A stretch of DNA of 21,642 bases from contig DATGEP010000146.1 in NCBI GenBank assembly GCA_035310125.1, forward strand, positions 1 to 21,642. Direction: 5' to 3'. Shown in pieces: positions 13,512 through 21,526 of the stretch. The notes beneath the pieces are model-generated. The model had not been told where the DNA came from. It made no database searches and was given only the letters and a program-made list of their open reading frames with translations. Origin of the DNA: DATGEP01 sp035310125 (GTDB lineage: Bacteria; Chloroflexota; Ktedonobacteria; Ktedonobacterales; JADMIN01). How positions within the stretch are numbered: the stretch's first letter is position 1; the number at the start of each line of letters is the position of its first letter. The position numbers were made by a program, and so were the translations under genes.

Positions 13512-14438
13512 ATGGGGACGAACGCATCCGTCATTGTGGCGGAGAATCTCCGCAAATACTACGGGGAGACGAAGGCCGTAGACGGCATTAGTCTGGAGGT
13601 AGCCGAAGGAGAAATCTTTGGCATGCTCGGCCCGAACGGCGCTGGCAAATCTACCACCATCGAGATGCTTGAGGGGCTGCGTACCATTGATTCCGGGGCC
13701 GCGTTGATTCTAGGGTTGACGCAGCCGCGCGACGCCAAAGCAATCAAGAGCCGGATCGGCATTCAGCTTCAGGCCACGGCGCTCTACCCACGGCTGACGG
13801 TAACGGAGATTCTCGATCTGTTCCATACATTCTATCGAAACCGGCAAACGCTACCGACGGCGGAGCTGATTCGCCTGGTAGATCTCGATGAGAAGCGCGA
13901 TACGCGCAGCAAGGCGCTCTCCGGCGGCCAAAAGCAGCGGCTGAGTGTGGCGCTGGCGCTGGTGAACGATCCCGACATCGTGTTCCTGGATGAGCCTACG
14001 ACAGGTATGGATCCGCAGGCGCGCCGCCAGCTCTGGGATGTCATTGCGGATCTCCGCAAACGCGGCAAGACAATCCTGCTGACGACGCACTACATGGAGG
14101 AGGCCCAACAGCTCTGCGACCGCGTCGCCGTCATAGATCATGGCAAGATCATCGAGACGGGTTCGCCGGCGGAGCTGATACGGCGCCACTTCAGCGAAAT
14201 CGCGATCCAGTTCCAGGATGGGCATGGATCGGATGCCTACGCGACGTTACCGGGCGTGACGCACGTGGCGGCGGAAGATGACCGCGTAACGGTCTACAGC
14301 ACCGACGTGCCGCGAACTATGGCGGCGTTGTTGGAGCGCGAAGTGCGCGCGGGTGACGTGCTGCAAGACTTGAGCGTTCACGGTGCGACGCTTGAAGACG
14401 TGTTCCTGAAGCTGACGGGGCGGGCGCTGCGCGATTGA
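13512..14438 (+). CDS. ABC-2 type exporter ATP-binding protein
   Basis: The 308-residue ATPase energises the permease encoded next to it. It has Walker A GPNGAGKST (40-48), the Q-loop in RIGIQLQATALYP, the signature LSGGQKQRLSVALAL, Walker B DIVFLDEPTTGMDP and the H-loop TTHYMEEAQQL. The C-terminal ~80 residues (GHGSDAYATLPGVTHVAAED to TLEDVFLKLTGRALRD) match the DUF4162-type extension of DrrA/CcmA-like exporter ATPases. Start ATG 13512 follows GGAGGGG; an earlier in-frame ATG at 13443 would add 23 residues before the domain with no binding site. The permease gene starts 77 bases downstream in the same direction. Substrate is unknown; antibiotic/drug (DrrA-like) or lipid/polysaccharide export are options. 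Confidence 0.94.
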   Translation: MGTNASVIVAENLRKYYGETKAVDGISLEVAEGEIFGMLGPNGAGKSTTIEMLEGLRTIDSGAALILGLTQPRDAKAIKSRIGIQLQATALYPRLTVTEILDLFHTFYRNRQTLPTAELIRLVDLDEKRDTRSKALSGGQKQRLSVALALVNDPDIVFLDEPTTGMDPQARRQLWDVIADLRKRGKTILLTTHYMEEAQQLCDRVAVIDHGKIIETGSPAELIRRHFSEIAIQFQDGHGSDAYATLPGVTHVAAEDDRVTVYSTDVPRTMAALLEREVRAGDVLQDLSVHGATLEDVFLKLTGRALRD

Positions 14439-14515
14439 GCGAGTCAATGCATCCGTGACGTGTGCATCACACGAGCGATTCCGCGCGCGAGCGCCGGAAT
14501 GGGAGATAGATCATC

Positions 14516-15604
14516 ATGGGGACAGTGTTGAGTCTTTATCGGGCGAGTGTAAAAGAGTTTGTGCGAGACCGGGCGGCAATGTTCTGGACGCTGGCGTTCC
14601 CGGTCCTGTTCATCATCCTCTTCGGTCTGATCTTCTCCGGGAGCGGCTCGCCAAGCTACACGGTGGGGCTGGTCAATGAGGATGGCGGGCAGGTCGGGAG
14701 CGCTCTCACACAGGCGTTCCACAGCGTCAAACCGTTCAACATCAAAGCGGGAACGTTCGACAACGAGCTGAGCAATCTCAAGAAGGGGCAGCTCGATCTG
14801 GTCATCGTGATACCGGCTGGCCTGAGCGATCAGGTGCGGGGCCAACAGACGGCCCAGGTCGCCATGTATTACGACCCCTCGACGAATACGACCAACGCCC
14901 AAATTGAGCAGAATATCGTGCAGCAGGTGCTTGCCTCGTTCAATGCGCGCTATACGCAAGTGGTGCCGCCGTTGGCATTGAATACACACACGATCACCAC
15001 CCACACCTTGAGCACGGTGGACTTCCTGATGCCGGGCATCCTGGCGATGGCGCTGATGCAGCTTGGCCTCTTCGGAACCGCTTCGCCACTGGTTTCGCTG
15101 CGCCAGGAGGGCGTGCTGCGCCGCCTGGGCGCAACGCCGCTGCCGCGCTGGACGCTGCTCGCAAGTCAGGTGCTGCTGCGGATCACGATTGGCTTCGCGC
15201 AGTCGGTGGTCATCGTCGGCTTGAGCGTCTATGCGTTCAAAGTGCAGATCCAGGGGAATATGCTGGCGCTAGCCGGATTGATCCTGCTGGGCGCCATCTC
15301 ATTCGTGGCCATCGGCTATCTCATTGCGGCGGTATCCAGGTCGGTAGAGACGGCAGGTGGTATCTCGTCGGCGGTCAACTTCCCGATGATGTTCCTCTCC
15401 GGCATTTTCTTCCCGCTCGCGCTGCTGCCGGCATTCCTGACGCCCATCGTGCGGGCGATGCCGCTGACGTATCTGGCGGATGCGTTCCGGCAGGTCACCA
15501 TCGGCAGCGTGCCGGAGTTTCCGATGCTGGTGGACATCGGCGTGCTGGTGGCGTGGGCTATCGTCTGCGCCTTGCTCTCGGCTCGGCTATTCAAGTGGGA
15601 ATAG
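14516..15604 (+). CDS. ABC-2 type exporter permease
   Basis: This 362-residue membrane protein pairs with the preceding ATPase. It has a first helix at about 22-42 (MFWTLAFPVLFIILFGLIFS), an extracytoplasmic domain of ~120 residues (SYTVGLVNEDGGQVGSALTQ onwards), then five helices, including FLMPGILAMALMQLGLFG and VNFPMMFLSGIFFPLALLP, the latter being the conserved ABC-2 'SGxxFP' region. This is the YhgE/DrrB-like ABC-2 layout with a large loop after TM1. GGGAGAT precedes ATG 14516 by eight bases. The stop codon begins an inverted repeat that may serve as terminator. A half-transporter dimer with the ATPase is expected. Confidence 0.9.
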   Translation: MGTVLSLYRASVKEFVRDRAAMFWTLAFPVLFIILFGLIFSGSGSPSYTVGLVNEDGGQVGSALTQAFHSVKPFNIKAGTFDNELSNLKKGQLDLVIVIPAGLSDQVRGQQTAQVAMYYDPSTNTTNAQIEQNIVQQVLASFNARYTQVVPPLALNTHTITTHTLSTVDFLMPGILAMALMQLGLFGTASPLVSLRQEGVLRRLGATPLPRWTLLASQVLLRITIGFAQSVVIVGLSVYAFKVQIQGNMLALAGLILLGAISFVAIGYLIAAVSRSVETAGGISSAVNFPMMFLSGIFFPLALLPAFLTPIVRAMPLTYLADAFRQVTIGSVPEFPMLVDIGVLVAWAIVCALLSARLFKWE

Positions 15605-15623
15605 TCCGCTATCTCGCGGACTA
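15602..15623. terminator. Stem-loop between convergent genes
   Basis: TAGTCCGC (15602-15609) and GCGGACTA (15616-15623) form a perfect 8-bp stem with a six-base loop; the TAG stop of the permease is its first triplet. It lies in the 38-base gap before the stop of the convergent alkyltransferase gene. No U-run follows, so termination strength is uncertain. Confidence 0.4.
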
Positions 15624-15642
15624 GAAACGCCGCCAGCTAGTA

Positions 15643-16386
15643 TCAACCGGCATGGCGCTTCTGACACGCAAGGCACGGCTGCCATCCATCCGCCTGGGCC
15701 GCGGCCACTGTCACGAAGATGCGATTGGGTATGAGGTGGTGGCGAAGGGAGTGCGGAGCATCGGGCCGGCAATACTCCCCGGTGGCACGGACGCCGAGCG
15801 CCCACTCCCGGGATCCCAGGCGGCTGCTGACGCGCTCGACCCAGGCAGGATAGTCGCTTTCTGACGCCGGGATAGCGCCTTCCATAACGAGAAGGCGCTG
15901 CTTGAGGGGTAGGCCGGGACCGTAGCCAGTGAGCCAGCCAGTGCTGCCGACAATGCGATGGCACGGAATGAACGGCGCGATGGGGTTGGCGCCGTTGGCG
16001 GCCCCGACCGCGCGCACGGCGAGCGGGGCGCTGATCGTGCGCGCGATGTCGCTATATGAGCGCGTCTCGCCATATGGAACCTCCGCGACGGCGGCCCACG
16101 CGCGGCGCTGGAACGCCGTGCCGTGCGGGTCAAGCGCGACCGTGAAGCTTTGGCGCTGGCCACAAAAGTACTCGGCCAGCTCCTGGAGGGCATGCAACAG
16201 ATGCGCTCGCGCGGCGCCGTCGCCTCGTTCGATCACAGCAGTGGATTTCGAGAAATCCGCAGGCTGAGTAGCTACTGTCCACGCGGGGAGCCAAACGGAG
16301 CGCACGCCTGCGTGCGAGGTCGTGACGTGGGTGGTTCCGGCCCAGGTGGTGACGGTTCCTTCAGCCAGCTCATCAGTCATGGACAT
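15643..16386 (-). CDS. O6-alkylguanine-DNA alkyltransferase with C-terminal Ada-type metal-binding domain
   Basis: The first 172 of 247 residues form a suicide DNA-repair methyltransferase (Ogt/AGT). It has FQRRAWAAVAEVPYGETRSYSDIA, the helix-turn-helix AVRAVGAANGANP and the active-site motif PCHRIVGSTG with acceptor Cys142. Residues ~184-247 then match the Ada N-terminal zinc/methylphosphotriester domain: ALGVRATGEYCRPDAPH, NRIFVTVAAAQADGWQPCLAC. In Ada this domain precedes the AGT part; here it follows it. Cys206 (the would-be acceptor), Cys238 and Cys241 are present, but the second Cys of the CRPxC motif is Ala210; His212 is close and might substitute. No AraC-type domain is present. ATG 16386 follows AAGGAG at about 11 bases. 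The gene is 35 bases downstream of the FHA gene in the same direction, probably same transcript. Confidence 0.9.
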   Translation of the reverse strand: MSMTDELAEGTVTTWAGTTHVTTSHAGVRSVWLPAWTVATQPADFSKSTAVIERGDGAARAHLLHALQELAEYFCGQRQSFTVALDPHGTAFQRRAWAAVAEVPYGETRSYSDIARTISAPLAVRAVGAANGANPIAPFIPCHRIVGSTGWLTGYGPGLPLKQRLLVMEGAIPASESDYPAWVERVSSRLGSREWALGVRATGEYCRPDAPHSLRHHLIPNRIFVTVAAAQADGWQPCLACQKRHAG

Positions 16387-16421
16387 AGTGCGTGTGTCTC
16401 CTTCAGGACGCGCCGGTTGAG

Positions 16422-17714
16422 CTACTCGGTCGCGTCGAGCGTAGGCTGGGAGGCTGTGAGGCGCGGCGGCGCGAGCCGTGGCCGTTCGGCATAGTCCGCC
16501 GCTGTGGAAGACTGGCCGATGAAGAGCGAGAGCGTAGGCTCGGCGCTTGCCAGCGTTCGCATCTCAGCGCCCTTTTCCGGCAGCGGCTGATCTTCAGTTG
16601 GCGTGGCCTCGCACCGTAGCTCGATCTCGCCCGCGCGCAGCACGTCACCAGCCAAAAGGAGCGTCGGCACGGCGATGGCATGGCCGTTGAGGAAGGTGCC
16701 GTTGCTGCTACCCAGGTCCGATACGTAGTAGCCGCTCTGCTGATGAACAATCTGGGCGTGTAATCGTGAGACAGAATGGTGCGGAAGACATATCTGCCGC
16801 TCGGCGTCACGCCCAATCGTGACGACCGCGTCGCGAAGCTCCCAGCGCTTTCCGGCGAATGAATCTGTCATACCTACCAGTAACAGCGGCACTTCCGCCG
16901 GAGTTGCGGCACGTGCCGGCGGCGTGCCCGGCATTTTGCGCGTCTCCTCGTCGGTCACGGTGGTACCTGTCATGGGTGAAGCGGTGAGCTCGAAGCGATA
17001 GCGCTGCGCGCCGAAGTCGAGCACATCACCGGATTGCATCGGCACCCGGCCATGCACGGTTCTGCGGTTCACGAGCGTTCCGTTCATGCTGTTCCGATCA
17101 ACCAGCTCGACGTGCCCGTGGTCCCAGTGAATTTCCGCGTGGTGGCGCGATGTTCGGTCATCGTCTACGACGATGTCATTGTCAATCTCGCGGCCAAGCA
17201 GCGTGAGCCGCCGGGAGAGGTGCAGTGGCGTGCCCGCGAACTCACCATTCAGCGGCACGAGCTGCCCCCAGGACCGCCCCGCTCCCAGCGGCTCGACATG
17301 CCGGGCAGGATCGGTGAGCGCCGCGAGCGGGACGGAGGAGCCTGCGTTTGTTCCAGCGAGCGTGAGCGCTCCAGGCGCTGGCGTAGCTTGTGGCGCCGCG
17401 AGCGATAGATAGCCGGCCAGCATGCCAAGCGGCGCACACCAGCCGGCGAGTATCGCCAGCGTCAGCCAGAAGAGCACTTCCCGAAGGTCCATCGCGGGGC
17501 CGTAGAGCTCGAGACGGTTCTGGTCCCACCAGATGGCCGGAAGGATGAGGCAGCTTCCCACCAGGCATACGAGGATAGCGCGGGCGATCTGGCGTGGCTC
17601 GCCACGGTGGCGCAGCAGCGCGTACGCCGCGATGCCGGCGCCCGAGAGCACGCTGCACGCAAGGCCACCGTAGCAACCCACGCTGAACCAGATCGGAAAG
17701 TCGAGGTTTTCCAT
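16422..17714 (-). CDS. Membrane protein with two FHA domains
   Basis: The 430-residue protein has three N-terminal membrane helices (about 10-34, 43-63 and 79-107), a linker, then two forkhead-associated domains, which bind phosphothreonine peptides. FHA1 has LLGREIDNDIVVDDDRTSRHHAEI (GR at 174-175, SRHH at 189-192) and NSMNGTLVN. FHA2 has VTIGRDAERQICLPHHSVSRLHAQI (GR at 301-302, SRLH at 316-319) and DLGSSNGTFLN. Both keep Gly, Arg, Ser, His and Asn/Gly landmarks, so binding ability is likely. It probably serves as membrane-tethered reader of Ser/Thr kinase signalling; no kinase or phosphatase lies in the window. I chose ATG 17714, 19 bases after the upstream stop; an in-frame ATG at 17777 overlaps that gene by 44 bases and lacks a clear binding site. 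Confidence 0.93.
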   Translation of the reverse strand: MENLDFPIWFSVGCYGGLACSVLSGAGIAAYALLRHRGEPRQIARAILVCLVGSCLILPAIWWDQNRLELYGPAMDLREVLFWLTLAILAGWCAPLGMLAGYLSLAAPQATPAPGALTLAGTNAGSSVPLAALTDPARHVEPLGAGRSWGQLVPLNGEFAGTPLHLSRRLTLLGREIDNDIVVDDDRTSRHHAEIHWDHGHVELVDRNSMNGTLVNRRTVHGRVPMQSGDVLDFGAQRYRFELTASPMTGTTVTDEETRKMPGTPPARAATPAEVPLLLVGMTDSFAGKRWELRDAVVTIGRDAERQICLPHHSVSRLHAQIVHQQSGYYVSDLGSSNGTFLNGHAIAVPTLLLAGDVLRAGEIELRCEATPTEDQPLPEKGAEMRTLASAEPTLSLFIGQSSTAADYAERPRLAPPRLTASQPTLDATE

Positions 17715-17733
17715 ATTCCACTCAGCTTTCGCG

Positions 17734-18828
17734 CTACTCCATCGGTCCGATACCCTGGCCGCGCTCAAATGCGACATCTACCGTCTGTAATATCTGTCCC
17801 TGTGCGCTGTTGCCCACAAACTCGCTATTCCCGTTGACGTTGGCCTGGGCGCCCACCACACCATCGTTCAGGTCCGACGTTTCCCAGTACTCCACCGGCG
17901 CGGAGGAGTCTACGCCGAGCGCGACCCCTAGGAAAGCATGACCGGGCACGATGACAAAGAACGGACGCATACCCAGGTACTCGACGGCAGAAGCGAGAAT
18001 GGCCGTTGTTTCCAGGCACATGCCAGTCGGAGCGGCGCCGCTCAGGATGTCCTGAGGAAGCTGGATGCGCTGCTCTCCGCTGTAGACGACATTATCTTGC
18101 GCATAATGAACGTGATACACCGATTGCAGGGTATCGTACACGACATCCACCTGATTGCGCACATCCTGTACGGTTGCGTGTCCCTCACCGTAGCCATCCA
18201 GGGCAGTGGTGCCGGGGTACATCCAGGGATGATCGCGCAGCCATTGCGCCGACCGGCCAATGAGCGTAACAATCGCGGGCACATGAGGCGTTACCCAGCC
18301 GGCGAGAAACTTCGCGCTATCTTGAGACGTCCCATCGAACCAGTGCATCCAGCGGCGCGACTTGAGCACCACCGGCGCGCTTGTATCGCAGACAGTGCCC
18401 GCCGCGGATTCGACACGCAGATGAATCTGACCCTCCGCTTGATCGGGACCAATGAAGGCATCGAGCGCCGCGTCACCCAGCAATGGCGGCTTGAAAGGCG
18501 CGACCTGGAACGCAGGCGCAGCGGCTAGCTGTATGCTCTGGTCCTGCGTAAACCGGGGAACACCAACGGTAATACGCAGCATCTGCGGGGTGGGACTGCG
18601 GTAGCGAATGGTGAGAAAGCTGGCTGAGTTCGCATAAAAAGCGCTGTAGATAGTAGTGGGCGGGCTCCACGCGATGAGCGCGCCGCAAGGCGCGGTGGGG
18701 GCAATTTGATAATTGGCGTAGGCGAGGTGGTATTGTGTGTAGAGGCGCGCTCCCACGGCGACATAGCCGACCGAGCCGGCTACGAGCGCCAGACAAGCCA
18801 GCCCCAGACCAAGATACCTTCTCCGCAT
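17734..18828 (-). CDS. Secreted or membrane-anchored transglutaminase-like protein
   Basis: The 364-residue product has an N-terminal signal anchor (MRRRYLGLGLACLALVAGSV..., helix about 5-26). A strand-rich middle region follows. The C-terminal part (about 215-320) has the papain-like transglutaminase arrangement: Cys271 in TGMCLETTAILASAVEYLGM, His297 in IVPGHAFLGVALG, and an acidic site in VEYWETSDLND (Glu316 or Asp319). These look like the Cys-His-Asp triad of transglutaminase-like proteases and amidases, but the family diverges from the usual WxGxC motif. It is the first gene of a likely operon with the FHA gene 19 bases downstream. ATG 18828 is preceded at eight bases by GGAG. Function as a peptide-modifying or protease-like enzyme at the cell surface is an inference. 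Confidence 0.8.
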   Translation of the reverse strand: MRRRYLGLGLACLALVAGSVGYVAVGARLYTQYHLAYANYQIAPTAPCGALIAWSPPTTIYSAFYANSASFLTIRYRSPTPQMLRITVGVPRFTQDQSIQLAAAPAFQVAPFKPPLLGDAALDAFIGPDQAEGQIHLRVESAAGTVCDTSAPVVLKSRRWMHWFDGTSQDSAKFLAGWVTPHVPAIVTLIGRSAQWLRDHPWMYPGTTALDGYGEGHATVQDVRNQVDVVYDTLQSVYHVHYAQDNVVYSGEQRIQLPQDILSGAAPTGMCLETTAILASAVEYLGMRPFFVIVPGHAFLGVALGVDSSAPVEYWETSDLNDGVVGAQANVNGNSEFVGNSAQGQILQTVDVAFERGQGIGPME

Positions 18829-18877
18829 CCGCCGTACTCCGCTTCCATCTGCACACGCGGCGGTCTCGCGGCGGCGC

Positions 18878-18892
18878 CTGCCTGCCAGGCAG
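18878..18892. repeat. CTGCCTG-C-CAGGCAG palindrome
   Basis: A 15-base quasi-palindrome with 7-bp arms lies upstream of the transglutaminase gene, flanked by GCGC on one side and TGCGC on the other. It shares CTGCCTGCC with the repeat pair at the window end (minus-strand reading). Possibly part of the same hairpin family or an operator. Confidence 0.35.
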
Positions 18893-18994
18893 TGCGCAGC
18901 GCCACCATTATCCTCAGACTAGCACCGCGAGCGGCGGAAACGCAACTATGGCAGGACCGGACACGAGTCACCTGCCACTCTCGGTAGCGAAAAT

Positions 18995-19032
18995 ACGGTA
19001 TCCCCGGCGGGCCTGCCCGCCGGGGATACCGT
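18995..19032. terminator. Perfect 17-bp stem-loop, probable terminator for the upstream - strand gene
   Basis: ACGGTATCCCCGGCGGG (18995-19011) pairs perfectly with 19016-19032 around a four-base loop. On the - strand it lies 23 bases after the stop of the 19056-19652 gene and is followed by ATTTTCGC, a short U-run, as in a Rho-independent terminator. On the + strand it is followed by TTTC-like bases. The symmetrical GC-rich stem also resembles repeat hairpins seen elsewhere in the window. Confidence 0.65.
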
Positions 19033-19055
19033 TTCGGACATCCTGTGTCTACTCG

Positions 19056-19652
19056 CTACCGCGAATTCGTGTCGGAGGGCAGCGTAGTGGCGCTGCCACT
19101 GGAAATGGGAGCGCTGTTGTGATGGCCTGGTATATGGTTGGCAACACCATGCTCGACATCGCCGAGCGCCCCCCCAACTGCACCGGCTGCTCCGCCAATG
19201 GTGCCCGTGACGAGATGGCCAAGTGAGCCGGCATCATGCGCGGCGTTGCGACCAAGTGAGCCGGCGTCGGTCACGGCGGCACGCCCGAAGCGGACCGCTT
19301 CCTCCTCGGCTTTGTGGCTGAGCACCTCGATCTCTTCGACGGCCTTCTTCTCGACCTTTTCGGCTTCCTCGACAATCAGCTCGACGGCTTTGATGATGGC
19401 GCGAAGGATTTCTTCGATGGCGACGGTGATGGCCGCGGCGTAGCCGAAGGCGATGGCGATGGCCGCCGCCGCCAGATGCGTCGGCCCGCTCGGAGCCTGG
19501 TGCGTCAGGAACGCCGCGACGACCTCGGTGGCCGCCCCCGCGATCAGAGCGACGATGATGAACGTGAGCGCGACGGCGCGTAGAGCCTGCCGTAAGCCGT
19601 GCAAGATATGTTTCGCGATTGTTCCAAAGAACGCGACGAAGCGCTTCTCCAT
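19056..19652 (-). CDS. Small membrane protein with coiled-coil and Gly-rich tail, function unknown
   Basis: I do not recognise a family. The 198-residue product starts MEKRFVAFFGTIAKHILHG. It has two hydrophobic helices (about 28-50, AVALTFIIVALIAGAATEVV, and 60-82, AAAAIAIAFGYAAAITVAIE). Residues 83-125 form a Glu/Lys-rich amphipathic coiled-coil segment (IVEEAEKVEKKAVEEIEVL). Then come two similar short units, TDAGSLGRNAAH and HDAGSLGHLVTG, and a Gly/Ala-rich tail. A membrane-shaping or structural role is possible but speculative. ATG 19652 is chosen because AGGAG lies six bases before it; GTG 19679 in the same frame adds nine acidic residues and has a weaker site. The terminator-like hairpin after its stop suggests a single-gene unit. 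Confidence 0.7.
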   Translation of the reverse strand: MEKRFVAFFGTIAKHILHGLRQALRAVALTFIIVALIAGAATEVVAAFLTHQAPSGPTHLAAAAIAIAFGYAAAITVAIEEILRAIIKAVELIVEEAEKVEKKAVEEIEVLSHKAEEEAVRFGRAAVTDAGSLGRNAAHDAGSLGHLVTGTIGGAAGAVGGALGDVEHGVANHIPGHHNSAPISSGSATTLPSDTNSR

Positions 19653-20112
19653 GAACCTCTCCTCTTCCACCTCCACCACGGGAGATGCTACCCACCTACG
19701 GAGCTGGCTGTCGCTCCACCACTCGCACTAGTGTGCCAGATTTGCTTCGGGCTGGCAAGTATCAATCCCTCGTCAGCAGGGATACCATTTCCTGTGGGCG
19801 GTTGCTGATACTTATACGAATGAGCCGGAGGGCCAGTTACGCCGCGCTCCGAATGGAGCGAACGGCCTTCACGAAGGCGCCCGACTTCGTTCTGCGTGCG
19901 GCAAAGGATGGCGGTTTTGAGGCAGATATTTTTGTCGTGAGCGTGCATGAGCAGTCAGCTAGCTGAGACCCACCTCGCGAGCGCGGTGCGGGCCCGTCCT
20001 CGTCGGATCCGCGGACAGAATACCTGAGGCCGTTTCCCAATGAGAGGGGGGGGCGGCACCCTGATGTGTTCGGGAAGTTTTCCCGGCATGGGCAGGGAAG
20101 AGGCGACGATAC
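19653..20112. other. Hairpin-rich non-coding gap
   Basis: I see no convincing gene; frames on both strands (for instance 19688-19948 on the - strand) are low-complexity and lack recognisable domains or binding sites. Inverted repeats are: AAGTATCA (19757-19764) with TGATACTT (19806-19813), enclosing ATCCCT (19765-19770) with AGGGAT (19778-19783); CGCTCC-GAAT-GGAGCG (19845-19860); GCCTT-CACG-AAGGC (19865-19878); and CGGGAA-GTT-TTCCCG (20071-20085). An eight-G run occupies 20046-20053. The last hairpin lies 28 bases past the amidohydrolase stop and might help terminate that gene. Confidence 0.45.
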
Positions 20113-21462
20113 TTAGCGCGGCCAGCGATCGGTGACGGCACGGAGGCCATCGAGCACGGTCTGCCAGGAGACGTTGGTAAGCGCTCCATCGCGGAAGACG
20201 GTGCGCCCGGCGACGACCACTTCACGGATGGCGTGCGGCGTCATGGCGTAGACGATGTTCTTCTCGTAGCTGAACGGCGGCTGCAGCGAAGGATCATCCA
20301 TGTCGAGCAGCACGAAGTCGGCGTAACAGCCGGGAGTGATGCGACCGGCGGGTAGCCCCAGCGTATCGGCGCTGCCAGCGGTACCCATCGCGAAAGCCGT
20401 CTCAGCAGGCAGGACGTTTGAGTCCAGGTGCGTGACCTTCTGGAGGAGCGCGGTCATCCGCATCTCGTCGAAGACAGAGACCCGGTTGTTCGAGCAGCCG
20501 CCGTCGCTACCGAGGCCGATCTTGACGCTGGCGGCGAGCATATCGAGAATGCGCGTCACGCCGTCGCCCAGGAACATATTGCTGGCGGGATTGTAAACCA
20601 GGCGCACGTCGCGTTCGCCCATCAAGCGAATGTCGTCGTCTTCGAGCCAGACGCAGTGAATAGCCGTCATGCGCTCCATCGCGAGGCCAAGCGATTCGAG
20701 CCAGCGCATGGGCGTTTTGCCATGCTGCTCGCGAATGGTGTCGCGCTCGTAGCGCCCCTCCGCGACGTGGATGTGGAAGCGCGTATCCAGCTCTTCGGCG
20801 AGCCGCGAGCCAGCCTGGATCATCGCGGGGCTGGCGGCGTGGGGCGAGTGTGGGGCAGGACACACATGCACATCGTCGCTGCCGCGATATTCCTGCCACA
20901 GCTCGCGCGTGCGGGCGACGGCGTCGGGGATGGATTCCTGATACTCCCTGGGCGCACCCTCCCAGTCATACATCGTGCGGGCCAGGACGATCCGCATACC
21001 CAGGTCGCGGGCGGCGCGAATGACGGCGTGGTCGTTTGCGTTGCCGTCGCGGTGGATGTAGAAGAAGTCGCAGACGGTGGTAACGCCGTTGCGGATCATC
21101 TCGGCGAAGGCGAAGCGGGCGCCCTGATAGACAGCCTCCTCGTCCATGTAGGGCGTGTAGCCATAGAGGGCGCGGTCGCGCCAGGTGAAGAAGTCGCAGT
21201 CGTCGGCGATGCCGCGTAGCATGGACTGGAACGAGTGATTGTGCGCGTTCAGTGTTCCCGGCACAAGCAGCCGGCGTGCCAGGTGCTGCACAGGCGTGCC
21301 AGGCGGCATCTCATCCAGGGTGCAGACGCGCACGATCCGCCCATCCTCCACGACGACGGCGGTATCAGCCTGGAATGCGCCATTGATGAGCGTCCACTCA
21401 GCGGCGAAGACGGTTTGCGGTACGGATGTTACCAAAGGGAATAGCCTCGATTCCGTGGACAA
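20113..21462 (-). CDS. Amidohydrolase of the cog0402 (deaminase/hydrolase) group
   Basis: This 449-residue protein is a metal-dependent amidohydrolase with TIM-barrel layout. The HxH metal motif is NAHNHSFQS, followed by FFTWRDRALYG, which resembles formimidoylglutamate deiminase (HutF)-like proteins. Further ligands lie in HIHVAEG, IHCVWLEDDD and GLGSDGGCSNNRVSVFDEMR (aspartate). The C-terminal ADFVLLDMDDPSLQPP and IREVVVAGRTVFRDG are the usual small beta domain. All metal-site positions appear intact. Candidate substrates are imino- or amino-group compounds (formiminoglutamate, adenosine or guanine derivatives, methylthioadenosine); context does not decide. The start is uncertain: TTG 21462 lacks a binding site, and TTG 21435 has GAGG nine bases upstream, giving a product nine residues shorter. 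The hut genes are not adjacent. Confidence 0.9.
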   Translation of the reverse strand: MSTESRLFPLVTSVPQTVFAAEWTLINGAFQADTAVVVEDGRIVRVCTLDEMPPGTPVQHLARRLLVPGTLNAHNHSFQSMLRGIADDCDFFTWRDRALYGYTPYMDEEAVYQGARFAFAEMIRNGVTTVCDFFYIHRDGNANDHAVIRAARDLGMRIVLARTMYDWEGAPREYQESIPDAVARTRELWQEYRGSDDVHVCPAPHSPHAASPAMIQAGSRLAEELDTRFHIHVAEGRYERDTIREQHGKTPMRWLESLGLAMERMTAIHCVWLEDDDIRLMGERDVRLVYNPASNMFLGDGVTRILDMLAASVKIGLGSDGGCSNNRVSVFDEMRMTALLQKVTHLDSNVLPAETAFAMGTAGSADTLGLPAGRITPGCYADFVLLDMDDPSLQPPFSYEKNIVYAMTPHAIREVVVAGRTVFRDGALTNVSWQTVLDGLRAVTDRWPR

Positions 21463-21481
21463 AGGTGCCAGTTTGACGAGC

Positions 21482-21508
21482 AGCGGGCGCGGCAGGCAGC
21501 ACCCCTAC
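21482..21508 (-). repeat. GTAGGRGCG-family hairpin repeat, copy A
   Basis: On the - strand it begins GTAGGGGTGCTGCCTGCC and continues GCGCCCGCT. It is 26/27 identical to copy B, 45 bases away. GGTGC/GGGCGC and GCGCCC arms make a short stem. Confidence 0.7.
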
Positions 21509-21526
21509 CACGTCGCGGCGGATGAG

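Noticed and set aside
19688..19948. 86-codon - strand frame in the hairpin-rich gap
   Set aside because: The sequence is dominated by inverted repeats, has no domain or good binding site, and an equally open frame exists on the other strand.
20071..20085. CGGGAA-GTT-TTCCCG as terminator of the amidohydrolase gene
   Set aside because: Six base pairs and no U-run on the - strand; too weak to list as its own terminator.
20428..21219. 263-codon + frame inside the amidohydrolase
   Set aside because: Antisense shadow of a gene with intact metal-binding motifs.
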